Shown here: positions 9,101 through 18,143 of the stretch, piece after piece
Layout: every line of letters starts with the position of its first letter
Numbering within the stretch: position 1 is the first letter of the stretch
Source: DASWJZ01 sp963805325
GTDB lineage: Bacteria; Pseudomonadota; Alphaproteobacteria; Rhizobiales; Afifellaceae
Length of the DNA stretch: 64,000 bases
NCBI GenBank assembly: GCA_963805325.1
Contig: CAWDTS010000009.1
Span: forward strand, 62,001-126,000
Direction: 5' to 3'
Position numbers and translations under genes: made by a program
Notes under the pieces: generated by a model
Seen by the model: the letters and a program-made list of their open reading frames with translations, nothing else
The model's database searches: none
What the model was told of the DNA's origin: nothing

Positions 9101-9850
9101 TTGTCACACCGGCAACTGGAGCGCTCGAAAATCGTCCCTGCCTGGCTGCATGTCCTCGCTATTCTGATGCTCGTCGCTGGCTTTGTCTGCGCCGCGGTGA
9201 TCGCCATCGATGAAGCCCGTCATCCGCAGCACATGTGGATCATGAACATCGTCTGGCCGCTCGTGGCGCTCTTCGGCTCGCTTCTGACGATCTGGGGATA
9301 TTTCCGCTACGGGCGGCCTTCGACGCACGGCCCCGCCGACCAACACGGTGGGCATGCCAACGCCGAGACACCGTTCGCGGTCATGGTTGGCAAGGGCGCC
9401 AGCCACTGCGGAAGCGGCTGCGCGCTCGGCGACATCATCGCGGAGTGGCTGGCCTTCGCCTTCCCCGCCGTCGCGGTCTGGTTCGGCTGGCACTCGCTCT
9501 TCAGCGAGAAGATGTTCGCGGTCTGGATTCTCGACTTCGTCTTCGCTTTCGCCTTCGGAATCGCGTTTCAGTATTTCACCATCGCGCCGATGCGCAATCT
9601 CGGCGTGGCCGCGGGACTTTGGGCGGCGCTCAAGGCCGACACGCTGTCGCTCACCGCATGGCAGGTCGGCATGTATGGCTTCATGGCCTTCGCCAACTTC
9701 TATCTTTTCCGCAATCTGCTTGGTGTGCGGCTTGAAGTCGACAGCTTCGAGTTCTGGTTCATGATGCAGATTGCGATGCTGTGCGGCTTCGTCACCGCCT
9801 ACCCGGTGAACTGGTGGCTGATCCGCGCGGGCATCAAGGAGGAGATGTGA
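9101..9850 (+). CDS. DUF4396 domain-containing membrane protein
   Basis: 249 aa. The start is TTG at 9101: an in-frame stop lies at 9095 and the next ATG (9167) would cut into the first transmembrane helix. Several hydrophobic helices are visible (VPAWLHVLAILMLVAGFVCA, VWPLVALFGSLLTIWGYF, VFAFAFGIAFQYF, LCGFVTAYPVNWWLIR). The GASHCGSGCALGDIIAEW loop with two cysteines and the HPQHMWIMN segment fit DUF4396. The function of the family is unknown. No clear ribosome site precedes it, so the start remains uncertain. Confidence 0.75.
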   Translation: MSHRQLERSKIVPAWLHVLAILMLVAGFVCAAVIAIDEARHPQHMWIMNIVWPLVALFGSLLTIWGYFRYGRPSTHGPADQHGGHANAETPFAVMVGKGASHCGSGCALGDIIAEWLAFAFPAVAVWFGWHSLFSEKMFAVWILDFVFAFAFGIAFQYFTIAPMRNLGVAAGLWAALKADTLSLTAWQVGMYGFMAFANFYLFRNLLGVRLEVDSFEFWFMMQIAMLCGFVTAYPVNWWLIRAGIKEEM

Positions 9851-9872
9851 TCTCCCGGATGGCATTCCGCCT

Positions 9873-11063
9873 CTAGCGGGTGTTCGCCCCCGCGCGGACC
9901 CACGCGCCGAGCTTCCGCCGCTCGGCGTCGGTGATGCCGGTCAGATTGCCGAGCGGCATGATCTTCGCCAGCACGGCCTGCTGCTCGATCTGGCTCGCAT
10001 GCGACTTGATCTCGTCGGGCGTGTCGAACATCACGCCTTTCGGGGCCTCGGGGAAATCCTTGTTGGTCGGCGTCGCCGAATGGCACTGGATGCAGTGCTT
10101 CTCGATGATCGCGTGCGCCTCGGCGAAGGTCACGTCGCCGACCGCTGTCGCGTCCGGCCGATAGGCGCTCAGCGCGATCAGCAAAATCACGACGACTGCC
10201 GCGGCGGGGATCGAGAGGATCGCCGCCTTCGTCACCACGCCGTGGTTGGTGATGTTGAAGAAATGGCGGATCAGGCCGCCGGCCACCACGATCCCGAGCG
10301 CGATCAGCGGGCTGTACGGATGCCCGAACATGATCGGGTAGTGGTTGGAGATCATCATGAAGATGACCGGCAGCGTCAGATAATTGTTGTGGAGCGAGCG
10401 CTGCGCCGCGATCTTGCCATAGCGCGGGTCGGGCCTCCGCCCGGCCATCAGCTCCGCCATCGCCTTCTTCTGGTTCGGGATGATGACGAAGAAGACGCTC
10501 GACGCCATGATCGTTCCGATCAGCGCGCCGACATGCAGGAACGCCGCGCGGTCCGAAAAGACGCCGTGATAGAAGAAGGTGAAGGCGGCGATCTCGATGA
10601 AGACCGCAATCGCGAGAGGGGCGGTCTTCTGCCCGATCGCCGAACGGCAGATGCCGTCATAGATGAACCAGCCCGCTGCGAGCGACAGCGCCGAAAGGAG
10701 CGACGCCCAGAGCGGATCGAGCGGCACCTTGTCCTTGTCGATCAGGAAAGCGTCGGCGCCGAAATAGTAGATCACCGTCAGGAGCAGGAGGCCGGTGACC
10801 AGCGTGAAGTAGGCCTCCCATTTGAACCAGTGGAGCTCTTCGGGAATCTCGTCCGGCGCGACCGCGTATTTCGACGCCACCCAGAACCCGCCGCCATGAA
10901 CCATCCACACGTCACCCGCGATGCCGGGGGCCTGGCCCGCGCGCTTCTTAATCGCTGCTTCCATCCAGATGTAGAAGAACGACGTCCCGATCCACGCAAT
11001 GCCGGTCATGATATGCGCCCAGCGCAGAAGTGCGTTCAGCCATTCGAGAATGACGGCGGTCAT
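9873..11063 (-). CDS. puuD: Urate hydroxylase PuuD (membrane, cytochrome c-linked)
   Basis: 396 aa from the ATG at 11063 (MTAVILEWLNALLRWAHIMTGIAWIGTSFFYIW). It has a multi-helix membrane domain with conserved HGGGFW and NHYPIMFGHPY, and a C-terminal cytochrome c-like domain with one haem motif (CIQCH) and a distal Met. PuuD oxidises urate to 5-hydroxyisourate using the respiratory chain instead of O2/H2O2. The neighbouring guaD and xdh genes upstream and uraH/uraD further up complete the pathway. A DUF559 element separates it from guaD. Confidence 0.9.
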   Translation of the reverse strand: MTAVILEWLNALLRWAHIMTGIAWIGTSFFYIWMEAAIKKRAGQAPGIAGDVWMVHGGGFWVASKYAVAPDEIPEELHWFKWEAYFTLVTGLLLLTVIYYFGADAFLIDKDKVPLDPLWASLLSALSLAAGWFIYDGICRSAIGQKTAPLAIAVFIEIAAFTFFYHGVFSDRAAFLHVGALIGTIMASSVFFVIIPNQKKAMAELMAGRRPDPRYGKIAAQRSLHNNYLTLPVIFMMISNHYPIMFGHPYSPLIALGIVVAGGLIRHFFNITNHGVVTKAAILSIPAAAVVVILLIALSAYRPDATAVGDVTFAEAHAIIEKHCIQCHSATPTNKDFPEAPKGVMFDTPDEIKSHASQIEQQAVLAKIMPLGNLTGITDAERRKLGAWVRAGANTR

Positions 11064-11127
11064 GTGGGGATGAGGGATTGGGGGTGAGGGATTGGGGAAC
11101 ACGCCGGCTCGGAGGCGCAGAGGCTGA

Positions 11128-11155
11128 GTAACCTCCCCCTTGAGGGGAGGTCGAA
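11128..11155 (+). repeat. Left arm of a perfect 28-bp inverted repeat around the DUF559 gene
   Basis: This 28-bp sequence is the exact reverse complement of 11589-11616. Each arm is itself nearly palindromic (core ACCTCCCC/GGGGAGGT), like REP sequences. A second short match follows inside both arms (TTCGGGAGGGGGG at 11181-11193 and its complement near 11566-11578). Confidence 0.85.
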
Positions 11156-11194
11156 GGTCAGCGAGCATCGCGAGCCGAGCTTCGGGAGGGGGGA

Positions 11195-11581
11195 TTGCCG
11201 CGCCGTCACCTGCCACCTCGTATCAGGTCGGTTGCGAAGGGATTGCGACGGGAGATGCCGGACGCCGAGTTCAAGCTCTGGTGCGAGCTTCGAAATCGCG
11301 GCCTCGGTGGGCTCGCCTTTCGCCGGCAGCAACCGATCGGCCGCTACATCGTCGATTTCTTCTGTCCGGCTGCGAAGCTCATCGTGGAGGTTGATGGCGA
11401 GCAGCACGCCTTCAGTCACAGAGCCGATTCGTTGCGGACGAAGTGGCTGGAGGGACAGGGCTACACAGTCATTCGTTTCTGGACCAATGAGGTGATGCAC
11501 GACCTTGATGCCGTCTGCAACGCCATCCTCGCCGCGTCGCGCGGAGAGTGGCGAAGCGACCCCCCTCCCGAAACCGGCTGA
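11195..11581 (+). CDS. DUF559 endonuclease-like protein
   Basis: 128 aa from a TTG start at 11195; an ATG at 11255 would remove conserved residues. DUF559 proteins are small Vsr/restriction-type nucleases. Seen: AEFKLWCELRNR with the conserved Glu, then RRQQPIGRYIVDFFCP and LIVEVDGEQH, giving the D...E-x-D core of a PD-(D/E)xK-like site, and the RTKWLEGQGYTVIRFW tail. It sits alone between 28-bp perfect inverted repeats and is unrelated to the purine genes on either side. This is consistent with a small mobile or selfish unit, but no mobility of DUF559 is established here. Confidence 0.85.
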   Translation: MPRRHLPPRIRSVAKGLRREMPDAEFKLWCELRNRGLGGLAFRRQQPIGRYIVDFFCPAAKLIVEVDGEQHAFSHRADSLRTKWLEGQGYTVIRFWTNEVMHDLDAVCNAILAASRGEWRSDPPPETG

Positions 11582-11588
11582 CGCCGGT

Positions 11589-11616
11589 TTCGACCTCCCC
11601 TCAAGGGGGAGGTTAC
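11589..11616 (+). repeat. Right arm of the 28-bp inverted repeat around the DUF559 gene
   Basis: Exact reverse complement of 11128-11155. Just outside lies a G/C-rich pair of short repeats (CCCAATCCCCAGTCCC-like, about 11660-11690), which mirrors the GGGATTGGGG-type repeats at about 11073-11098 on the left side. The whole unit is therefore symmetrical at two levels. Confidence 0.85.
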
Positions 11617-11688
11617 GCGCGGCAACGCAGCGCTCGAAGCTCAGAACACCGTTGCTCACCCCAATCCCCAGTCCCAAATCCCCAGTCC

Positions 11689-12168
11689 CTAGTACTGCAC
11701 CTTGTCCGGCTTCTTTTCCCACTCATCAAAGACGGCTTTCGCCTCCGGCAGCGCCAAGTGCTTCGTGGGGATCGTGCGATCTTCAATCGGTCTCGGAATC
11801 TCGCGGTAGAGGAATTCGTCGTCGAAGCCGATCGCCGCGGCTTCCTGGCGCGTGTTGCCGAAATAGATGCGGCCGATGCGCGCCCAGTAGATCGCGGCAA
11901 GGCACATCGGGCATGGCTCGCAGCTTGCATAGATCTCGCAGCCTTCAAGCGAGAAGGAGCCGAGCGCTTCGCAGGCGTCGCGGATCGCGACCACCTCGGC
12001 ATGGGCGGTCGGATCGTTGGATGAGGTGACCTTGTTCCAGCCCTCGGCGATCACCTTGCCGTCCTTGACGATGACGGCGCCGAACGGGCCCCCTTCTCCC
12101 TTGCGCATGCGCTCCGCCGAGAGCCGGACGGCATGGCGCATGAACTCCCGCTCGACTTCACTCGCCAT
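11689..12168 (-). CDS. guaD: Guanine deaminase (cytidine deaminase-fold nucleoside deaminase)
   Basis: 159 aa from the ATG at 12168. The zinc site of the deaminase fold is clear: HAEVVAIR (His and catalytic Glu) and CEPCPMCLAAIYWARI (two Cys). The length, IYFGNTRQEAAAIGFDDEFLYREI and the acidic C-terminus resemble GuaD-type enzymes that convert guanine to xanthine, rather than TadA. It overlaps the end of xdhC by 11 bp, so it is coupled to the xanthine dehydrogenase operon that uses its product. Confidence 0.85.
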   Translation of the reverse strand: MASEVEREFMRHAVRLSAERMRKGEGGPFGAVIVKDGKVIAEGWNKVTSSNDPTAHAEVVAIRDACEALGSFSLEGCEIYASCEPCPMCLAAIYWARIGRIYFGNTRQEAAAIGFDDEFLYREIPRPIEDRTIPTKHLALPEAKAVFDEWEKKPDKVQY

Positions 12169-13139
12169 GAACGACCGGCCCTTTCGTGTCCGCAAAGTGT
12201 CTCTCGCGCCGCATCAGGAGATCGGCGGCGACCGAGGCGGCGATCGCGGCCGGCTCCTTGCTTTCGATCGCGGGAATGCCGATCGGGCAGACGAGACGCT
12301 TCAGGTCGTCGCCCGGAATGCCCGCCTCGCCGAGCCGCTTCATGAAACGCGCGCGCTTCGTCGCCGAGCCGATCAGGCCGAGATAGGCGAAGTCGCCGCG
12401 CCGCAGGATCGCCTCGCAGATCGCCTCGTCGAGCGGATGGCTGTGGGTCATCACGAGATAGACGGTGTCCGGCGGCGCTTCGTCGACCGCAAGCTCGGGC
12501 ATCGCAAGCGCGAGTTGCCGCACGCCGGCAAGCGGCTGGCTCAGGAAACTGCGCGGCGCGGCCATCCACCCAGGTCATCGCGAAACCGAGCGGCGCCAGC
12601 GCCGGCGCGACCTTTCGCCCGACATGCCCTGCGCCGAAAAGCCAGAGCGCCTGGCGCTCCGGGTTGATCCGTTCGTGGATTTCGAGCCGCTCGCGCTCGA
12701 TCGCAACGCGATAATCAGGCTGCTCCGCCTCCGCCGACCAGTCGCGGCGGAAGTTGCCGCTCGCGTCGATGGTGAGCGAGCGGACAACCGGCGTAGGGTC
12801 CTCGGCGGCGCGAATCAGCTTCCTGAGCCAGGCGAGATCGGCCGGCGCGAAAGGCTCGAACGCGATCGTCACCGAGCCGCCGCAGCATTGATTGAGGTCG
12901 GGCCCGAGGCTCAGCCGCAGGAATGCCGCCCCGCCGTTCTGGAGAAGCTCGCGCGCCTTCTGGATCGCAGTTCGCTCCATCTCGCCGCCGCCGATCGTGT
13001 CGACGATGCCGGTCTCCGTCACGAGCATCGCCGCGCCCGCCTCGCGCGGCGCGGAGCCCTTCAGCTCGGCAAGATGCACGAGCATCGCCGCGTCGCCCCG
13101 CGCAAGCGCCTCCTCCAGCGGCTTCAGCCATGACCTCAT
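12158..13139 (-). CDS. xdhC: Xanthine dehydrogenase accessory protein XdhC, frameshifted
   Basis: XdhC binds molybdenum cofactor and loads it, sulphurated, into xanthine dehydrogenase. From ATG 13139 (MRSWLKPLEEALARGDAAMLVHLAELKGSAPREAG) through GGGEMER, QCCGGSV and a Rossmann-like LWLFGAGHVGRKVAPAL the frame is good to WVDGRAAQF. One extra A in the AAA at about 12545-12547 then shifts it. The next frame resumes with LSQPLAGVRQLALAMPEL, MTHSHPLDEAICEAILRRGDFAYLGLIGSATKRARF and ends at 12158. Third gene of the xdhA-xdhB-xdhC-guaD operon. Confidence 0.88.
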
Positions 13140-13153
13140 GAGGCAAACCACTT

Positions 13154-13254
13154 CCTCATGCTGAGGTGCTGCGATTCCGCCCCTTCGAGGCTCGCGCAGC
13201 CTGTCCTTGGGCCGGCGAAAGGCCGGACCCGAGGGCGCGGACCTCAGGATGAGG
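13154..13254. repeat. REP-like palindromic element at the xdhB/xdhC junction
   Basis: Ends are CCTCATGCTGAGG (13154-13166) and CCTCAGGATGAGG (13242-13254), inverted copies with one mismatch, with an internal CCGGC-GAAAG-GCCGG hairpin. Elements of this look recur in intergenic DNA of Rhizobiales. Here it covers the 3' end of xdhB and abuts the xdhC start at 13139. Confidence 0.6.
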
Positions 13255-15689
13255 GCGGAATAGACGCCTCGAAGCACGCAGAGCGCTCATCATGCCAACA
13301 CTCCCGCCCGCGCTCGTCACATCCTCCACGGCGAAGAGGATGCGCTCCGGCAGTCGCCGGCGTGTCGAGATGCGGAAAGGCCTTGTAGTCGCCCGCCGCT
13401 GCGACCGCGTCGACGATGGCGGAGAAGGTCGAGAGCGCCAGCATCAGCGGCGGCTCGCCCACCGCCTTAGAGCGATAGATGGTCGGCGACTTGTTGAATC
13501 CCTTCTCCCAGATGCCGATCCTGAAATCGTCGGGGCGGTCGTTCGCCGTCGGGATCTTGTAGGTGGAGGGCGCGTGCGTCATCAGCCGCCCCTTCTCGTT
13601 CCACCAAAGCTCCTCGGTCGTCAGCCAACCGACGCCCTGGATGAAACCGCCCTCGATCTGGCCGAGATCGACGGCTGGATTTAGAGATTTCCCGACGTCG
13701 TGGAGGATGTCGGCACGGAGAAGCCTGTTCTCGCCGGTCAGCGTATCGATCGCGACCTCGCTCACCGCCGCGCCGTAGGCGAAATAGAAGAACGGCAGGC
13801 CGCTCGCCGTCTCGCGGTCGTAATAGATCTCCGGCGTCGCATAGAAGCCGGTCGAGGAGAGCGAGATGCGGTTGAGATAGGCTTCCTGCACGAGGTCGGC
13901 GAAGCTCATCTCCTCGTTGCCGACGCGCACGCGGTTGGGCAGGAACACCACCTGCTCTTCCGGCACGGAGTATTTCTGCATGGCGAAGGCGATCAGCCGT
14001 TTCTTGATCGTCTCCGCCGCAGCCTTCGCCGCCATGCCGTTAATGTCGGAGCCGGACGAGGCGGCCGTCGGAGAGGTGTTCGGCACTTTCGCGGTCGTCG
14101 TCGCAGTGATCTTCACGCGGTCGAGGTCGATCTGAAATTCCTCCGCCACGACCTGCGCGATCTTGACGAAGAGCCCCTGCCCCATCTCCGTGCCGCCGTG
14201 GTTCAGGTGCACGGAGCCGTCCTTGTAGATATGCACCAACGCGCCGGCCTGATTCAGATGCGTCGCGGTGAATGAGATGCCGAATTTGACCGGCGTCAGC
14301 GCGATGCCCTTCTTGATGACCGGGCTCGTCGCGTTGAATTCGCGGATCGCGGCGCGGCGCGCGCGATAGTCAGACGAGGCCTCGAGCTCATCGACGATCT
14401 CGGCGATGACGCAGTCCGTGACCTCCATGTGGTAGGGCGTCTTGCCGCCGCCCTCGGCCGCATAGAAATTGGCGCGGCGGATATCGAGCGCGTCGCGGCC
14501 GAGCGTGAAGGCGATCTCGTCGATCACGCGCTCGATCCCGACCATGCCCTGCGGCCCGCCGAAGCCGCGGAACGCGGTGTTCGATACGGTGTGCGTCTTC
14601 ATCCGGCGCGAATGGATGAGCGCGTTGTGGAGATCGTAGGCGTTGTCGGCGTGGAACATCGCGCGGTCGGCGATCGAAGACGAAAGGTCCGCCGAGTAAC
14701 CGCAGCGCGCCGCCTGCTCGAAATGCACGCCCTGGATCACGCCGTTCGCGTCGAAGCCGACGTCGTAGTCGATGCGGAAGTCGTGGCGTTTGCCGGTCAT
14801 CTCCATGTCGTCGTCGCGATCGAGCCGGAATTTCGCGGGCCGGCCGGTCTTGGCGGCGACGAGACCGGCGATCGCGGCGATCAGCGACGGCTGGCTCTCC
14901 TTGCCACCGAAGCCGCCGCCCATCCGCCTGACCTCAACCGTGACGGCGTTGTCCGGCACGCCGAGCACCTTGGCGACGGTATGCTGAACCTCGGTCGGAT
15001 GCTGGGTGGAGGAGTGGACGAGCATGTCAACGCCCTCGCCCGGGATCGCGTAGGCGATATGACCCTCAAGATAGAAATGATCCTGCCCGCCCACATAGAC
15101 CGTGCCCTTGATACGATTCGGCGCAGAGGCGAGCGCGGCGTCCGCGTCGCCGAGCCGCATCGTGTGCGAAGGAACGGTCGGAAGCTCGGCGTTCGCCGCG
15201 AGTGCATCGTCGACGGTGATCACCGCCGGGAGATCCACGTATTCGATCTTCGCCAGGCTGGCGGCAGCGCGGGCGGCGTCGATCGAATACGCCGCGACCG
15301 CGAAAAGCGACTGGCCGACATACTGCACTTCGTCGACCGCGAAGACCGGGTCGTCGTGCATGATCGGACTTCGCGTCGTTCTCGCCCGGCACGTCATCGG
15401 CCGTCAGCACGCAGGCGACGCCCGGCGCTTTGCGCACAGCAGAAACATCGAGCGAGACGAGCCGCGCATGCGGCCGCGTGCTCATCGCGACATAGAGATG
15501 CAGCGTGCCGGGAAGCTCCGGCATATCGTCGATGTAGATCGCCCGGCCGGAGACGTGGCGTGCCGCGCTGTCGTGGATGACGGCAGACGCCACACCGCCG
15601 CTGATCTTGTCGTCATGCGGCGGCTTGTGATGCGGCACCGAGGTGATCGTCCCGGCTGGGCCTCTATCCTGGATCGTGGTCTCGCTCAT
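13156..15689 (-). CDS. xdhB: Xanthine dehydrogenase molybdopterin-binding subunit XdhB, two frameshifts
   Basis: Large catalytic subunit oxidising hypoxanthine/xanthine to urate. Starts at ATG 15689 (ISGGVASAVIHDSAARHVSGRAIYIDDMPELPGTLH). An extra base near 15370 shifts the frame; it resumes with SPIMHDDPVFAVDEVQYVGQSLFAVAA and runs through GQDHFYLEGHIA, RMGGGFGGKESQ, FRGFGGPQGM, NHGGTEMGQGL, TAASSGSDINGMA and QVEGGF-like IEGGFIQGVGW. A second extra base near 13352 shifts the end; repair gives ATPERILFAVEDV and a tail running into the repeat, stopping at 13156. The start overlaps the xdhA stop by 4 bp. Confidence 0.9.
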
Positions 15690-17134
15690 GGCACGAGATC
15701 CAAAACGCGCGTCGCGACGAGCGCATCGGGACGGTTCTCAAGATGGAAGCGCCGCAGCAGGTTCTGCGCGGCCTTCAGCCGGTACGGGGCGCTGGCGCGC
15801 ATGTCGGTGAGCGGCGTGAAATCGTCGGCGAGCGCAGCGACCGCGCGATCGAGCGCAGCGTCGTCGAAGGCGGCGCCGACAAGCGCCGCTTCCACCTTCT
15901 CCGCGCGCTTCGGCGTCGCCGCCATGCCGCCGAAAGCAATGCGCGCCGCGGCGACCTTGCCGTGCTCGATCCTGACCATGAATGCCGCCATCACGGCGGA
16001 GATGTCCTGATCGAAGCGCTTGGAAAGCTTGTAGCAGGCGAAGCGCACATCGTCGGGAAGGCGCGGCACGTAGACGGATTCGACGAACTCGCCCGGCGCG
16101 CGATCCTGCTTCCCGTAGGCGATGAAGAAATCTTCGAGCGGGATTTCGCGACGTTCGTTGCCGCGGCGAAGCGAAAGCTTTGCGCCGAGCGCGATCAGCG
16201 CCGGCGGCAGGTCGCCGATCGGCGAGCCGTTGGCAATGTTGCCGCCGACCGTGCCGGCGTTTCTGATCTGGATCGAAGCGAAGCGGCGAAGAAGCTCGCC
16301 GAGATCGGGGTGCAGCTTTGCGAGCGCCGCCGTCGCATCGCGATGGCTGACGGTGGCGCCGATCGTCAGCCCCTCGGCGTCATCCTCGACGACGGCGAGG
16401 TCCTTCACGCGGGTCACATCGATCAGAGTTTTGAGGTGCCGGTGCTGCTTCGTGACCCACAGTCCGACATCGGTCGCCCCCGCGACGATGGTCGCATCGG
16501 GGTGGGCGGAAAAAACCTCCGCCAATTCATCGGCGGAGCGCGGGGCGAAGACCTGCGCGTCGCCCTCCGCCATATGCAGCATCGCGACCGTCGTGCAAGC
16601 GCGGCGAGGCGTTTCGCAGTTTCCTTGGCCACGGCCGTCTCGGGCAACGGCGCTTTCGCCGCCTCGAGCCCCGCTTCGACAATCGGGCCGTAGCCGGTGC
16701 AGCGGCAGAGATTTCCGGCAAGCCAGTCCTTCACGTGCTGCCGGTCCGTCAACTCGCCTTCGAGCCGGCCGGCATAAAGCTGCATCACGAAGCCCGGCGT
16801 GCAGAAGCCGCATTGCGAGCCGTGCTTTTCGACCAGCGCCTGCTGAATCGGATGGAGCGTGCCGTCCGGCGCGAGATCTTCCACCGTCGTGAGCTGCCGA
16901 CCGTGCAGCACGGACACGAACTGGATGCAGGAATTGACGGCGCGATGCTTGAGCCCACCCTCGCCGTCCGGCTCGGAGAGCACGACCGTGCAGGCGCCGC
17001 AGTCGCCTTCCGCGCAACCCTCCTTGGTGCCCGTTCGCCGCTCGTGTGCGGCGGAGATATTCGAGCACGGTCAACGTCGGCGAGACGCCGTCCAGCGTGC
17101 GCTCTTCATTCCCGAGCAGGAAGCGGATCGGCAT
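15686..17134 (-). CDS. xdhA: Xanthine dehydrogenase FeS/FAD subunit XdhA, two frameshifts
   Basis: Small subunit carrying [2Fe-2S] clusters and FAD. The N-terminal MPIRFLLGNEERTL...VLEYLRRTR is followed by an extra base near 17038; the repaired frame gives TGTKEGCAEGDCGACTVVLSEPDG and GSQCGFCTPGFVMQLYA...NLCRCTGYGPIVEA, the two FeS motifs. Near 16595 one base is missing, after which the FAD domain reads normally (ATIVAGATDVGLWVTKQ, IRNAGTVGGNIANGSPIGDLPPALIALGA, LLRRFHLE). First gene of the xdh operon and coupled to uraH by overlap at 17134. Confidence 0.9.
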   Translation of the reverse strand: MPIRFLLGNEERTLDGVSPTLTVLEYLRRTRAANGHQGGLRGRRLRRLHGRALRAGRRGWAQASRRQFLHPVRVRAARSAAHDGGRSRAGRHAPSDSAGAGRKARLAMRLLHAGLRDAALCRPARRRVDGPAAREGLACRKSLPLHRLRPDCRSGARGGESAVARDGRGQGNCETPRRACTTVAMLHMAEGDAQVFAPRSADELAEVFSAHPDATIVAGATDVGLWVTKQHRHLKTLIDVTRVKDLAVVEDDAEGLTIGATVSHRDATAALAKLHPDLGELLRRFASIQIRNAGTVGGNIANGSPIGDLPPALIALGAKLSLRRGNERREIPLEDFFIAYGKQDRAPGEFVESVYVPRLPDDVRFACYKLSKRFDQDISAVMAAFMVRIEHGKVAAARIAFGGMAATPKRAEKVEAALVGAAFDDAALDRAVAALADDFTPLTDMRASAPYRLKAAQNLLRRFHLENRPDALVATRVLDLVP

Positions 17135-17484
17135 CAGCTTCCCCGGTAGGTGGAGTAGCCGTAGGGAGAAAGGAGCAGCGGCACATGGTAGTGCGCGTCG
17201 AGGTCTGCGATGCCGAAGCGGATCACCACCTGATCGAGAAATTTCGGCTCGGGCAAATCCATGCCCAGCCGATCGAAATAGGCCCCCGCCTCGAAGATCA
17301 GGTCGTAGCTCCCGACTTCCATCCCCTCGCCTTCCAGGAGCGGCGGATTCACGCGGCCGTCCTTGTCGGTCACGCCGCTTGCAAGGGCGGTGCCATGCTT
17401 TCCGGCGCGCTTCAGGCTGACGGAGAGGCCCGCGGCGGGCCGGCCAGTCGCGACGTCGAGGACGTGGGTCGTCAGCCTGCCCAA
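17134..17484 (-). CDS. uraH: 5-Hydroxyisourate hydrolase (transthyretin-like)
   Basis: 116 aa, typical length. It has the transthyretin-like N-terminus LTTHVLDVATGRPAAGL (catalytic His) and the diagnostic C-terminal HYHVPLLLSPYGYSTYRGS (YRGS tail). It hydrolyses the PuuD product 5-hydroxyisourate to OHCU, the substrate of UraD. Its stop overlaps the xdhA start, so uraH probably leads the xdh operon. Divergent from uraD. Confidence 0.96.
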   Translation of the reverse strand: MGRLTTHVLDVATGRPAAGLSVSLKRAGKHGTALASGVTDKDGRVNPPLLEGEGMEVGSYDLIFEAGAYFDRLGMDLPEPKFLDQVVIRFGIADLDAHYHVPLLLSPYGYSTYRGS

Positions 17485-17609
17485 ATGCCGCTCCCGATCA
17501 GGTCAAAGTTTCGGTTCTTCGCGTAACGCATTCGTACATAATGCCTTGCGCATGCGGATCGGGCAAAGGGCCCGGGGAAGAAATCACCGTAGCCAGAAAA
17601 TTCGCGTTC

Positions 17610-18143
17610 ATGCCAAGAAACGAGACGCCCAAGCCCTTCGACCCGCCGCCCCGGACCATGGATTACGCCGCTTTTGTGCAGAAATTCGGCGGCGTCTACG
17701 AGCACTTCCCGGACATCGCGATGCGCGCCTTCAGCGACGGCCTCTCTTGCGCGACCGACACTCCCGAGGGCCTGGCGGGCGCGATGGCAAAGGTCGCCGC
17801 CGCGCTCGACCGCCCGGCAAAGCTTAAGCTCATCCGCAACCACCCGGACCTCGCCGGGCGGCTCGGTGTGGCCGACCTCACCGCCGCGTCACAGTTCGAG
17901 CAGGCCGGCGCCGGGCTCAACCAGTGCACGCCGAAGGAATTCCGCCGCTTTCAGGAGCTGAACGACGCCTACAAGGCGAAATTCGAATTCCCCTTCATCC
18001 TCGCCGTCGCCGGCAAGAACCGGCACGACATCCTCGCCGCCTTCGAGGCGCGCATCGACAACGACCAGGAGACGGAGTTCGAGACGGCGCTCGCGGAGAT
18101 CGACAGGATCGCGCGGATCAGGCTGGAGGCGATGGCGAAATAG
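17610..18143 (+). CDS. uraD: OHCU decarboxylase
   Basis: 177 aa from ATG 17610 (MPRNETPKPFDPPPRTMDYAAFVQKFGGVYEHFP); an upstream ATG at 17541 gives a non-conserved Cys-rich lead. Motifs of 2-oxo-4-hydroxy-4-carboxy-5-ureidoimidazoline decarboxylases: RNHPDLAGRL with the catalytic His, the EQAGAGL stretch, and FPFILAVAGKNRHDILAAFEARI. Yields S-allantoin for PuuE. Divergent from uraH, with a shared 125-bp promoter region. Confidence 0.94.
   Translation: MPRNETPKPFDPPPRTMDYAAFVQKFGGVYEHFPDIAMRAFSDGLSCATDTPEGLAGAMAKVAAALDRPAKLKLIRNHPDLAGRLGVADLTAASQFEQAGAGLNQCTPKEFRRFQELNDAYKAKFEFPFILAVAGKNRHDILAAFEARIDNDQETEFETALAEIDRIARIRLEAMAK

Noticed and set aside
9094..9107. TTGAC-ACTT-GTCAC, close to an FNR-type box upstream of the DUF4396 gene
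   Set aside because: One arm mismatch, and it overlaps the most likely start codon (9101), so it is poorly placed as an activator site.
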